NCBI GenBank assembly: GCA_030847615.1
Contig: JAUMIR010000005.1
Span: 209,916,645 to 209,980,644, forward strand
Direction of reading: 5' to 3'
Length of the DNA: 64,000 bases
DNA from: Gambelia wislizenii
Lineage: Eukaryota > Chordata > Lepidosauria > Squamata > Crotaphytidae
The notes under the pieces are model-generated. The model did no database searches. It saw only the letters and a list, made by a program, of their open reading frames with translations, and was not told the DNA's origin. Shown here piece after piece: positions 53,641-64,000 of this stretch. Position 1 is the stretch's first letter. The number at the start of each line of letters is the position of its first letter. Both the position numbers and the translations under genes were made by a program.

Positions 53641-54250
53641 GCAATTGGATTTAGACCTTCTTATAATTATATCATAGCTATTTCAGTTTTAAATATACAG
53701 TATATATTGCATATTATATTGTGTTACTCTATTGCAATGTTTTCCTTTACTTTGAAACTGAAATAGCTATAATATAAAATTTTGGGCAGGCTTTATTTTC
53801 TCCCATAAAGATGCAATGGACTTTGTAAAGCAGCTTATTTTAACTATTAGAAATATTTCCTGAATCATGTTGCCTTCATGCCTGTGTGGTGGAAGTGTCC
53901 CTTGGTCAGAAAGATTGAGTGGAAAGGTATGTTTTGTAATGACTCTAAGTGTGTTGATATTTTAAAACTTTTTAAATTATTCTAATATCTATAAACCATA
54001 AGAATAAGGCCATCCCTGAATCTTCATAGTGATGTAAATGTGAATGCTGCACATGGCAAACAAATGCAACAAAATAGAATGATTAAGAAAAGCACATTAA
54101 GTGACTGAAATTGACAAATTATGTGAATTAATTCATGTTTGGAATGGAAACAGTAACACAAAGAAAATAAGAAGAAAGAAACCTATTAAGTAGCTAAAAT
54201 GGAAAAATTAACCAAATTAACAGAACTTTGTGTGTGGAAATTATATTGGA
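53641..54250. other. Unassigned AT-rich sequence
   Basis: No gene or repeat recognised. Confidence 0.5.
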
Positions 54251-54254
54251 AGAA

Positions 54255-54590
54255 CATAAGAAGAACCCTGCTAAATAAGACATAGGATTTATGTTAGTAC
54301 AGCTTCCTGTTTCTTGTAGAGGCCAACCAGATGCCTATGTGAAATCTACAAGCAGGAAATGAAAGCAACAGTGTTGTTACCCAGCAGCTCTTATTTGGAG
54401 ACTTACTCTTCAAGAGTTTGTGTGATCCTTCTCTAAACCCCTCTAAGCTAGTGGCCTTTACCACATCTTCTGGAAGTGTATTATAGAATTTCACTTTATA
54501 CACTGTGAAGTGCTTCTTTTCGTCTATCCTGAATCTCCTAATAATCACTAGATTTTGGGTTCTAGAATTATGGGAGTGGGGAAAAAACAA
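54255..54590 (-). mobile_element. CR1/L3-type LINE, antisense fragment
   Basis: AGAGGCCAACCAGATGCCTA and CACTGTGAAGTGCTTCTTTT are parts of the same antisense CR1/L3 3' region seen at 37170. The minus frame reads KHFTVYKVKFYNTLPEDVVK, a decayed LINE word. Confidence 0.6.
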
Positions 54591-55000
54591 TAAACTGCAA
54601 TACAGATGGGTTCCCTTCTGTTGAACACTGAGATTACTGTAAATGTTCTCAATTAAAACCCTAACAGTAAATATATGCTGTCTTCTTTGTAATATATGCT
54701 GTCTTCTTTGTAATATATATTAAGTTTGTAAAATTAAAATGTTAGGTAGAGGAGAGAAAACAGATGTCATTTCAACAAGCAATGACTTAACACAGCATCC
54801 AAGTGACTACATGGAAACCATAAACTGTCAGTAATGTCCTCCCAAAGAAGTACAAACTGAGGAGCTGGACAGAAGAAACAAAACAAAACAAATCAATAAA
54901 TCCCTTCCCCAAACAAGTAAGGTTTTTATTTGACATCAGCATCACCAAATTGAAAATTCGGGAAAATAGAGGCCAGTAAAAGCAATTTTCAACACTTCTT

Positions 55001-56105
55001 GGGGGCCGTTTACACGATGAAAATGTCCTGGGAAGAATTCGTGTCGATCCCTGGCAGTTTACACATACATCGGGTCGGGTACATGATTTTCGGAAGGGGG
55101 GCCACCTTTTATCCCTCAACCTGCGGGACTTCCAGTCCCGCAGGTTGTGCCGGTTTTTAAAAAAGTCACTGGAGGATTCGGAAAATCGGAAATGTAAACA
55201 GCGTGGGACAAAAAGTCTCGGTACTGGGATGACCGGAAATGGTGACTGGGGGCGGGCTTAGAGCTCAGGGACCAGAAAAGGAGGGGTCAGTCACCCGTTC
55301 AACAGATCCAGCCTCACCAGCCGAAAACAAAGGCATCCCTTCCAGCTGCACGAAGGTTGATGTGTGTGTGTGTGCGCGCGCGCGCGTACTCAAGTACCTT
55401 TTAAAATGGATTTCTACACTGCAAACCCTTCAGCTTTACCTTTTCCTCAACTGCATGTTACAGAGAGATCGTAGTAGCTTGGTCACCTCCCTGGCACATT
55501 AAAATATTCAAGCCTCTGAGCGAATTAGCACCTTTTAATTCCCCCTCTCTGTGTTTGTGTCTTTCAAAACGCGTGCCTATAGCCATCTCTGCAGCCAGCT
55601 GTAGGGGTTAATATTTTTAAAAGGCAACAGGAAAACCAAGCGCTTGATTTCAAAAGGAAAGCACTTTGCTTGTTTTCAAAGCACTCAGCTTGATTTCAAA
55701 AGGAAAGCCCTGCGTCTGAGCGAAAGATCTATCAGGATCTTTCAAAATGCTTTCTGCCTCTTCTGAAAGGGTTAAAATGTTCACGAAGCAAGGGGGAATA
55801 AAAAACCTCTGCCCCCCTCTCTCCACCCCCCCCAGCCAGCCAGTAGCATCGCTCGTGGCACGGAACTCTAAAGGAAGTGCGTCACCGAGGTTGTGAAAAC
55901 ACGAGTAATCGCATCTTTGATTGACAGCCCAAAAAAAAAAAATTAAAACCTAAACAAAACCGGAACTATGGACATGTAAATATCAGTCACGGGACCACAC
56001 GGGATATCCAGATCAGAGACATAAATCGTATAAACAGCGAGGGGCGGATTCGTGATCACTATGTCATGGTAGGCAACATGACAATTTCTGTCGTGTAACT
56101 GGCAC
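55001..56105. mobile_element. About 1.1-kb element with terminal inverted repeats
   Basis: GGGCCGTTTACACGATGAAA at the left, and TTTCTGTCGTGTAACTGGCAC at the right, are inverted with few changes. CTT lies on both sides (54998-55000, 56106-56108). The interior has a perfect inverted pair CCTGCGGGACT / AGTCCCGCAGG at about 55120-55145, a GT/CG run at 55362-55386 and a CpG-rich left part. There is no open transposase frame. A 3-bp duplication fits the GGAC families above, but the ends differ. Confidence 0.6.
55362..55386. repeat. (GT)n(GC)n alternating purine-pyrimidine tract
   Basis: TGTGTGTGTGTG followed by CGCGCGCGCGCG, a sequence able to adopt Z-DNA. Confidence 0.85.
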
Positions 56106-56108
56106 CTT

Positions 56109-56570
56109 AGTGTGACATTGGAGACAATGAGTCTCTCCTGTGGTTACATACTGTGACAAATCCTATACTCTGAGGAACTTCAGTAATGCCTCCAGAGCTT
56201 CTGTCAGATTGGAAGCATCTTGTCTTGACATTTTAATTAGGTTTTCTCACCTCTTTATTCTTCAGTAGGCCTGAGTTCAAGAGGATGATCCTTTGAGATG
56301 TAAATGGTTTTTTAGGAGCCATGAAGAAGGTAGTTCCAGCCTTAACTAATTTTCTGATTTACTGGCTAGACCACTGACATCAGAAAAAGAGGGTATCACA
56401 CTATTGAACAAAGCAATAGTTGCTGTCTATTGATGGGCCAGATTTTACTTGAAGATTTTACTGAACTGGGGATATATATTTATATTTATATTTATATTTA
56501 TATTTATATTTATATTTATAATCATTACTTTGATTCCAGTACAAAAAAGGATGATTAAGAGGAAATGAAA
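56109..56570. other. Unassigned sequence with (TTATAT)n
   Basis: A run of TATATTTA units is at about 56472-56520. No gene seen. Confidence 0.5.
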
Positions 56571-56574
56571 TATA

Positions 56575-57685
56575 GATGTCCAGTGCAAACACCTTGCACT
56601 GAAGCTCTTTTTGTGCCAGCTGTTACAAAGCCTTGGACAGGAGATTTAATGACTGTCTTAAAGCAGTAATGGGCTGGATGAGGAAAAACAGATTGACATT
56701 AAATCCAGACAAAATGGAAGTGCTCATGGTAGCGGCCCCGAAACCAGGAGTTGGGTTGCAACCTCCAGTCCTGGACGGGGTCACGCTCTCTGTTAAGGAC
56801 TGTGTTCGCAGTCTGGGGGTGCTCCTTGATTCATCGCTTCAGATGACAAGTCAGGTGAATGCGACAGTCAGGAGCGTCTGTTATCAGCTTCGGCTGATAC
56901 GCCAGCTGCCCCATTTCCTGGAACTAAAGGACCTCGAGACTGTGGTGCACGTGCTGGTAACCTCTCGTCTAGATTTCTGCAATGCGCTCTACATGGGACT
57001 GCCCTCATGCTTGGTCCGGAAACTTCAGTTGGTACAAAATATGGCAGCCAGAGTGGTCTCGGGAACATCTCAGAGAGACCATATAACTCCAGTGTTAAGA
57101 TCTCTCCACTGGCTGCCTATCAGTTTCCGGGCCCAGTATAAGGTGTTGGTTATTACCTTTAAAGCCCTAAATGGCTTGGGTCCAACTTATCTCCGGAACC
57201 GCCTCCTCCCATACAATCCTCCCCATGCACTCCGGTCCTCTGGGAGGAATTTGCTTCAGCCACAAAAATCTAGGCTGTGTGCAACCTCCCAGAGGGCCTT
57301 TTCGGTAATCGCCCCCAAATTGTGGAATGACCTGCCAAACAAGATCCATCAGATAACAAGCCTGAGTAGCTTTAAAAAAGCACTAAAGACGGATCTCTTT
57401 CGGCAGGCCTTTCCTAATTAGATCCTGGCCTCAGGGGATCCTGGCTTCTTTTAGTCCGCTGGCCATTTATTGTATTTTATTGTGTTTATTGTTTTTAATT
57501 GTGATTTTAGATCAGTTGGTTTTAATCTATAATTGTTTAATATTTTTTATGGGGGGGGGTGGGGTGGGGGTTATTTGGGGATTTTATCTGTATTGTATTT
57601 TAATTTTTGTAAGCTGCCCCAATTGTTTTAACAGAGGGGCGGGATATAAATAAATATTATTATTATTATTATTATTATTATTAAA
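56575..57685 (+). mobile_element. L2-type LINE, 5'-truncated 3' half
   Basis: It has an uninterrupted frame (56633-57421), then a 3' UTR ending in TAAGCTGCCCCAATTGTTTT, AGAGGGGCGGGATATAAATA and (ATT)n to about 57683. The tail is the same as at 20110-20270. Confidence 0.9.
56633..57421 (+). CDS. L2 ORF2, C-terminal 262 residues
   Basis: This is the end of the reverse transcriptase and its thumb: FNDCLKAVMGWMRKNRLTLN, LDSSLQMTSQVNATVRSVCY, LVTSRLDFCNALYMGLPS, RAQYKVLVITFKALNGLGPT, RAFSVIAPKLWNDLPNKI, and a basic end KKALKTDLFRQAFPN. These words are typical of the L2 (CR1-group) end. The catalytic palm motifs lie upstream of the truncation and are missing, so it cannot act, although no stop breaks what remains. 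Confidence 0.9.
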   Translation: MDRRFNDCLKAVMGWMRKNRLTLNPDKMEVLMVAAPKPGVGLQPPVLDGVTLSVKDCVRSLGVLLDSSLQMTSQVNATVRSVCYQLRLIRQLPHFLELKDLETVVHVLVTSRLDFCNALYMGLPSCLVRKLQLVQNMAARVVSGTSQRDHITPVLRSLHWLPISFRAQYKVLVITFKALNGLGPTYLRNRLLPYNPPHALRSSGRNLLQPQKSRLCATSQRAFSVIAPKLWNDLPNKIHQITSLSSFKKALKTDLFRQAFPN

Positions 57686-57689
57686 GGCC

Positions 57690-58260
57690 CATTAGGCTGT
57701 AAGCTTTCTCTTCGCAAAATACATTGTTTCCCTTACTAATTGACTTTCACAAATATGAAGGGCAGCAACATGGTGAAGTCAAGTTCTTTTTAAAACATAA
57801 TTTGAAAAGCAGCCCTTATTTTCTATTCATAGTGAAAAGAAGATGGCTTGTAATGTTTTCCCATTACTCATTGTGTGATCCGAGCAGTTCTGAGGTACTG
57901 ATGTCAACTCACACAATAACAGGAAGTGCTGGGTGGCTGAGATGTTGACACTGGCTGGTAACTTCGAAAATATGACACTCTATTCTCTATCAAATTATAT
58001 ATATATATATATATATTATTGCAAGTTATAAAGATACATTAATGCCATACAAAATTAAAAAGGCAATTGTATATATTAGGCATTACTTTGAGCCCTGTGA
58101 GCCCTGTGCCTATTCTCTATCAAATTTTCTAACCTCATTATAGCAAGTCAGTAGTCCAAATAAACAAAGCCAGCAAGGTGCAAAACATGGTAAGTCTTAA
58201 ATTGTAGCCAGTCTGAAGGTCAGGGGAAAACGCAAACACCAAAGGGCAGTTGCAGGCAAC
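57690..58260. other. Unassigned sequence with (AT)n
   Basis: (AT)n at about 57996-58017. A short duplicate TTCTCTATCAAATT occurs at about 57980 and 58112. No gene seen. Confidence 0.5.
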
Positions 58261-58322
58261 AAAGCTGCTGGGGAGCTGCTAAGAGATTTATGGGCAGCTG
58301 ATTCCAAATAGCTATTGCCTAA

Positions 58323-58661
58323 TTAATCAGTCTCACCTATTGAACAGCTGCTAGGATCAGCATCTCTCAAAAGATGGGGGATGGTGTTTTCAGCAACTTC
58401 AGCATCTTCTGCCTCTGCCATCTTCTGGGGAGCAGGGTCTCCGACTGCCTCAGCCTCCAGCTCCTCTGACTTCAAGAGACCTTCCTTAACAGGAGCTGCA
58501 GATTCCTGACAATCTGCATCCTCCAGTCCTGGACGGGGTCCTCTTAGTCTGAATTGTCCAGAGGGTGAGTTCTGACACCTCCAACAGGAGGAGGTTGCAT
58601 CATTAACCACCCTTACTGGGCAGATCTTTTCCTGCATCCTCATACAGTATATTGCTACCAC
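58323..58661 (-). other. Open frame of 112 codons, unrecognised
   Basis: The minus frame is open with acidic composition (LKSEELEAEAVGDPAPQKMA, EAEDAEVAENTI) and CWRCQ near its start. No domain or family is recognised. It could be part of an LTR-element internal region or a chance frame. There is no sign of introns or of a promoter. Confidence 0.2.
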
Positions 58662-58710
58662 TGGGAGGACACAGAGGATGACATAGAGTAAATAGAGTGT
58701 GGTGCTTTAA

Positions 58711-59484
58711 TTGTCAAATACCAAGAATGTTAGACAACTGCAAGAGAAATGTAGAGAACAGAACAAGGGACTCTATGTAACATTTGTTGACCTCACCAAA
58801 GCTTTCAACACTGTGAGTAGAAAAGGTCTCTGGCAGATCCTGGAAAAACTAGGATGTCCCCCCAAATTCCTTAAAATGATTGTCTTGCTACATGAGGGCC
58901 AGCGCGATCAAGTCAGATATGGCGATGCTCTTTCAGAGCCCTTTCTAATAAGTAATGGAGTGAAGCACGGTTGTGTTCTTGCTCCAACTTTATTTACAAT
59001 CTTCTTCAGCATGATGCTCCAAAGGGCTACGGCACAGCTTGAAGAAGAAGACGGCATCTATATACATTACTGTACTGATGGTAGCTTGTTTAACTTAAGC
59101 CATCTGAGGGCTCACACTAAGACTCTAAACTATCTAGTTTGTGAGCTGCTCTTCGCTGATGCTGATGCCCTTGTTGCTCACACAGAAGCAGCTCTGCAGC
59201 GCCTAACATCCTGCTTCACAACAGCTACAGAGCTGTCTGGGCTGGAAGTCAACCTGAAGAAACCGGAAGTTCTTCACCAGCCTGCACTACACGACGAACA
59301 CCATCATCCCCACATTGCCATCAGCAAATCCATGCATAAGTCCATTCAGCAGTTCACTTACCTGGGAAGCATCATCTCCTCAGATGCCAAGATTGACAAA
59401 GAGATTGATCACAGATTAGCAAAGGCATATAGCGCATTTGGAAGACTTTACAAAAGAGTCTGGAGTAATAAACACCTGAGGTGA
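58711..59484 (+). pseudogene. LINE reverse transcriptase, palm region
   Basis: The 257-residue frame has TFVDLTKAFNTVSRKGLW (usual KAFD altered to KAFN), SNGVKHGCVLAPTLF, and FADADALVAH, where the second catalytic Asp of FADD is Ala. EVNLKKPEVLHQP and QFTYLGSIISSD follow. Changed catalytic residues show that it is not functional. It ends by a stop at 59484 before the thumb. Confidence 0.85.
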
Positions 59485-59637
59485 AGCACAAAAATCAGTG
59501 TGTATAGAGCCATTGTACTGTCTATTCTCCTTTATGGATTTGAAACATGGGCCACCTATCGCCACCACTTACCACTCCTCAAACACTTTCATTAGCGCTA
59601 TATACGCACAATCCTAAATATACATTGCACTGACTAT

Positions 59638-60103
59638 GTGACGAATGTTGCTGGCCTTGAGCAACCAGGGATCACCAGCATTGAGACCATGATATTGAGA
59701 ACACAGCTGTGCTGGGCAGGGTATGTTTCTAGGGTGGAGGACCATTGCTTCCCAAAAATAGTACTCTACGGTGCACTCGCCATGGGTCAGCATAAGAGGG
59801 GCACTCCAAAAAAGCAATACAAGGACTCCCTGAAACAACATCTCAGGCTCGACCAAATTGATCACCAACAATGGTCCACCCTGGCCTCACATTAGGAGGC
59901 ATGGAGACATACTGTCCACAATGCTGCCGCCTTATTTGAGAACTCACACCGAACAAGTCTTGAAGAGAAATGACAACACAGAAAGAATCACAACCCGGAA
60001 ACATCACCCAAGGAGACCTTCTGCTGTGCTTTTTGCAACCGGACTTGTTTATTTTGGATTGGCTTTTTTAGTCATCAGCGCGCTTGCAGAAAGCATGGGA
60101 TGA
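59638..60103 (+). pseudogene. LINE RT thumb and C-terminal zinc finger, broken
   Basis: TSIETMILRTQLCWAGYVSR and KRGTPKKQYKDSLKQHLRLD precede a stop near 59893. The rest of the frame carries a zinc-finger remnant equivalent to residues at 19970-20045, but it is out of frame. Confidence 0.75.
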
Positions 60104-60130
60104 GTCCTTCCTGAATCTTCATTTGCGAAG

Positions 60131-60540
60131 AAAAGCCAGAGAGAGACCAAGAATGTTAACTTCTTTCAAAAGTAATGATTTAGCATTTTGCATTAATTTA
60201 ATTTATTGGTTTTTAGGGTAATTTGGAGAATTTGGGCTACCTTGAACTATTTTTAGCAACCTAATAGAGTGTTTTAAAACTTTAAAACTAAAGCATTAAT
60301 AACACAGATATAATATATCAATTTTCCCTGAGAATTTCCCATTAACGTGCTAGCATTAGTACTAATATATCCAAGCTCTGGCCCCTCCCTCATCCTCTCT
60401 TTCTCTCAGAGGCACACACACATACACACAGGCATATTCTTTATTCATATACAATGCATGCACCCTGGATCTCTTTCTTGTGAGAGGTCCATCTTTGCTA
60501 CTCTCTAGGGTGATCAAAGTTTTCCTTTTTGAGGAAGGTT
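60131..60540. other. Unassigned AT-rich sequence
   Basis: No gene or repeat recognised. Confidence 0.5.
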
Positions 60541-60544
60541 GTTA

Positions 60545-61015
60545 GGAAATTAGCAATTATTCCCTTTTTTGAAATGACTGTGGTTATTAAAAAATGTTAT
60601 TTTTAATGGTTTATTTTATTATTTATTTATTTTATTCATTTCTATCCCACCTTTCTCCCACCAATGAGACTCAAGGTGGCTAACAACATCATTATAAAAA
60701 CAATACAGACCAAAAACAGTACAAATTTTAAATTATTAATATATAATTTAAAAAAGAATTAAACAATTTATGTTAGAAACATGAAACATTAAAAATATTA
60801 AAATACCTTAAAAACGCATAAAAAATTTAAAAGTGCACCACACAGCTTCACTAGCCTAACCCTTGTTGGTTCATAGAAACCTGGAGGTATAAAAATGTCT
60901 TAACTTGCCGCTGGAAGGATAGAAAAGATGGGACCATCCTGGCCTCTCTCGGGAAGGGGTTCCGCAGTCTCGGAGCAGCCACTGAGAAAGCCCTCTCCCT
61001 TGTTCCCTTGGTTGC
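60545..61015 (-). mobile_element. L2-type LINE 3' end, antisense
   Basis: The minus strand reads RAFSVAAPRL and then a 3' UTR with ACAATGTTAGCCACCTTGAGTC-like tail words (GAGACTCAAGGTGG near 60666). It is a different L2 subtype from 56575-57685. Confidence 0.8.
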
Positions 61016-62372
61016 TTGTATCATTTTTAATGTTTTTTTCTCTCTCTACCATTATAACATTTTATGGTTATAATAACCTATACCTTATTGATTTTATTGC
61101 TGTCCCTTTTCTCTTATGTTGGTAGTTGCCTTGAATCCTTAACAAAAGGCATAGGTGAAATGTTTTAAATAAAGTTAACTCAGATAAATGTAAAAATGTG
61201 CTGAGATGGCCATACAATGCAAAAAGGAGAGTTTGTGGTAAGCCTATAGAGCTTAAGTTTTACTCTAAGGGGTGCGTGTACGTTGAAACCCTGCCCGTGA
61301 TGCCAAATCTCCTGTAAGATCTGGGGGAATTATTAGCTCAAACAGGAGGCCTGAGAAAGGAGGGTAACTTTGGGGACCTTTTCACCTATCTATACCAGTA
61401 CTAACTGTAGAGAGCACTCCAGTTAAAGTAAAATAAAATATTTTATTGAAATAACACAAAAAGTAAACTAACATACAAAACATGTTCTTAAGAACTATAC
61501 AAGGCTATAGCAAAGTAAAGCAGAAAGGTTAGATAGAGGAAGAGAGGTCTGGGAATGATAGTTACTAGTTTTGAAGAGCAGTGAATATACTCAGACAGGC
61601 ATCTGAAGGTGGCACAGGAGGTTCTGATCCGGGAGATGCTGAGAAAGAGAGTAGCCAGGTCTGTCTACTGCAGCACACTTTACTATTAGGGCTCTAATAT
61701 TTATATCCTATTCCATTCCTTGGAGCGGCAAATTTGGTAATAGCGAACCTTGGTGATTCTCCCACAGAATAGACAAAGGAAAGAGAAACTCAACTGATTG
61801 TTTTAATTGCAGAGAGACAGAAATTGATAGGTTTGTGACAACCTCATAAGTTTGGAGAGGAAGTGGGTGTGAGGGGAGATTTCCGTAGGTTATAGATTAA
61901 GGAATGGTCATGTAATTGCTTAACTGAATCATTGCTTGTAACACCCAAGGCTGGAAGAAACGATTAGCACATACCCCTCTAATGACTAGGTTGTTAGCAT
62001 AAACGCATTACAGGGGCTTCCTGTCCAATCCTAATTTGGGCTTTCTCATCATTTTATTTCTAGACATGTCTCAGATCATTGTGATCTCCAACTGACCTCT
62101 AGTCTGCCTAAGCCAACATGACCCCAAAAGATGTCCAATATTTCCAGTTATGGGCTACTGTTAGTTGGGGGTAGTAGGGCATACTAACAGAAGTGTGTAC
62201 AAGATAAGCACAATGTCCTTTTCATAAGAGCAGCAATTGATAAATAACAATCACACAATTATTCTTGCATTGATTAGTTTGGTAACACCTGTAGACAAGA
62301 CAGGAAACCATTGTCTCAGTGTCCAAGCCTAATTGAATAGAATCAAACTTGTTGATAAGTTCTAATTCAGTA
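61016..62372. other. Mostly unassigned sequence; middle may be an unclassified repeat
   Basis: The part 61260-62200 shares several words in order with 28170-29110 (see that entry). No gene seen. Confidence 0.4.
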
Positions 62373-62916
62373 CAGTAGCACCCCTGTATCTGCAGAGGAT
62401 TGGTTCTGTCCCCACAAATGGTGAATTCCACAGATAATAGCAAACACCATCCACCACCACCCCACCACCACTGCATGATCACTCCTTCCCCCTGCCTTTC
62501 CCCTTCTTCCTGCCATGGCCCCGCCATGACCAGAGGTCTTCCAGGAGGAGGAAGGGGAAAGGCACAATCACTCCTTTCCCCTTCCTTCACCATTCACCCT
62601 GCCATGGCCCTGCCATGACTGGAGGTCTTCCAGGAGGAGGGAGGGGAAAGGCACAATCACTCCTTTCCCCTCCCTTCCTCCTTTGTCCCACCATGGCCCT
62701 GCCGTGAACAGAGGTCTCCCAGGAAAAAAGATGGGAAGGCACGATTGCTCCTACCCCCTCCCTTCCCCCTTCTCCCCCACCATGGCCCCACCACAAACGG
62801 AGCCATCCCAGGGGAAGGGAGGGGGAAACAAGATCCCTCCTTCTCCATTCCCCCATTACTAACCACAGATAATTGAATCAGCAGTTGGTGAATCAGCAGA
62901 TATGGGGGTGTTACTG
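62373..62916. mobile_element. Tigger-like element with internal minisatellite
   Basis: CAGTAGCACCCCTGTATCTG and ATATGGGGGTGTTACTG are inverted ends flanked by TA. The interior 62480-62830 has about four imperfect units of 80-100 bp (CATGGCCC(T/C)GCC...CAGGAGGAGG...TCCTTTCCCC). Same family as 33583-34053 in opposite orientation. Confidence 0.85.
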
Positions 62917-63261
62917 TACTGTCACACACTGGTATCTCTCTCACCTACCAATTTCCTCTGCAGAAGACTGGCAAGTGCCAGCATTCTCCTGTTCCTTTTC
63001 TTTATCATGCTGTCACACTCTACCTGGATCTAATCAGAATGCTATAATCCATAGCTACTGATCACCTCAAGCTTAAACATTGACACTTTTTGATGCACGT
63101 TGGACATGGAGGAAAGGAAGAATGATAAAAAAATTCTGGGAGAAAACAGCATTTTTAAAAAACAATATGTAAGCTTCAGCACAGGATCAAGACAAACAAG
63201 ATAACCCTGGCTATGTGTATGTTGATTAAAAACACAATTTCTATGGGGGGCAGGAAAGAGG
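62917..63261. other. Unassigned sequence
   Basis: No gene or repeat recognised. Confidence 0.5.
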
Positions 63262-63482
63262 AGTGGTTGTTATTGTTACATGCCTTCAAGATGACTCTTT
63301 CTTCTGGCAACTCTATCATGAGGGGTTCTTGTTAGGATTTATTCAAAGGAGTTTCCTCATTGCTTTCTTGTGAGGCTGAGAGTGTATGACTTGCCCAAGG
63401 TCACCTAATGGGTTTTGATGACCAACAATGGGTTTGAACCCTGGTCTCCTGGAGTCTTAATCACTATGCCTCCCTGGCTCTG
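63262..63482 (-). mobile_element. MIR-like tRNA-derived SINE
   Basis: Reverse-complemented it reads GCATAGTGATTAAGACTCC, a B box (GGGTTCAAACCC) and ACCTTGGGCAAGTCATACAC, close in layout to MIR elements. The tail is a short (CAA)n-like run. Transcribed by RNA polymerase III in its active days; decayed now. Confidence 0.8.
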
Positions 63483-64000
63483 GGATGAATTGCTAATTAA
63501 CTATTTAGAGTGGGGGTGAGCAACACTTGGTGGCTAAGATATGGTGGTGATGAAGAAAGGGTCCCAGTTTTTACCCTCAGAAAAGTAACTTCTGCATTCA
63601 AACTAAGCCAGTAGGGAACCTGCACCATGTTAGGGAACTAATAAGTTTTTCCAGAAGGCTCCTGAGACAGCTAATTGGTTCCCAACCAAGGTACACATTC
63701 CCCACATGTTTTGCTTGAATGCTGAAGTGACTTTTGTAAAAGTAAGCAGGGTTCCCCACTACTGCTGCACTGCCAAATTTCAGCAACATGGGGAGTGGGC
63801 AACGTGAAAAAAGACAGGGAAGGTCTGCATGCTACTCATGAGCTGTATGTTGCCTACCCCGGTTCAGAAAAAAGGGCCCCATTTACACTATACAAACATA
63901 GTGTCATATTCCATTCCAACTCCTATAGTAACATCCTGTGGAATCCTGTAGATTAGAGTAGTGTGGGCACTAGAGTTCTATGGCTGACAATTCTAAATGC
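63483..64000. other. Unassigned sequence at the right edge
   Basis: TTTACACTATACAAACATAG and ATTAGAGTAGTGTGGGCACT near 63880-63970 resemble parts of the palindromic MITE at 13305-13523, cut by the window edge. The rest is unassigned. Confidence 0.35.

Larger units (their letters stand above)
58711..60130 (+). mobile_element. LINE of the same family as fragments A and B
   Basis: This copy joins the parts that A and B carry separately. It is 5'-truncated at about 58730 inside the RT (RQLQEKCREQNKGLYVTFVD) and ends after the zinc finger (about 60080). Stops and a frameshift at about 59484-59638 and 59893 break it. Its 3' end near 60130 has no long tail. Confidence 0.85.

Noticed and set aside
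63400..63460. tRNA-like B box
   Set aside because: It belongs to a SINE head; no full cloverleaf or anticodon arm can be drawn.

Overview
The window reads as vertebrate, most likely squamate (lizard) DNA that contains no host gene I can support. The reasons are repeat families, not genes. It holds CR1 elements with the 8-bp ATTCTATG tail, L2-type elements ending in ATT repeats, a full-length L1, DIRS and Ngaro tyrosine-recombinase retrotransposons, MIR-like tRNA-derived SINEs, and many short hAT-, Tigger- and foldback-type DNA transposons. No species is claimed.

Layout. 1-4.7 kb: a hAT-type element, then an old CR1 (about 1433-4450) interrupted by a 5'-truncated L1 with its own target-site duplication. 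5.1-11.5 kb: the best element of the window, a Ngaro-type retrotransposon with split direct repeats (A1 - genes - B1 - A2 - B2). It encodes gag, reverse transcriptase/RNase H, a tyrosine recombinase and an SGNH hydrolase. 13.9-21.35 kb: a decayed DIRS element on the minus strand, bounded by inverted terminal repeats, cut up by pieces of another LINE, an L2 and a hAT element. 21.4-42 kb: mostly unassigned AT-rich sequence with Tigger-like MITEs, two 330-bp perfect-style foldback elements, larger elements ending in GGACTTTATCAG, L1 3' fragments, a MIR-like SINE and an antisense CR1/L3 fragment. 42.25-49.43 kb: a full-length L1 on the minus strand with a 14-bp target-site duplication, an intact 1255-codon ORF2 and one nonsense codon in ORF1. 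51.3-53.6 kb: a GC-rich composite repeat with the C-terminal part of a non-LTR ORF2. 55.0-56.1 kb: an element with terminal inverted repeats and a Z-DNA-type CG/GT tract. 56.6-60.1 kb: an L2 3' half followed by a second copy of the LINE found inside the DIRS element. 60.5-64 kb: L2 tail, Tigger-like MITE and SINE remnants.

How the parts work together. Gag, RT/RNase H, recombinase and hydrolase of the Ngaro element form one transposition cassette: an RNA copy would be reverse-transcribed to circular DNA using the split repeats, then integrated by the recombinase without a target duplication. Two frameshifts mean this copy is probably dead but young. The L1 is a target-primed retrotransposon that was close to competent. 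Almost everything else is non-autonomous or decayed. Family names rest on motifs and termini visible in the sequence and on general knowledge of the families; no database search was possible.
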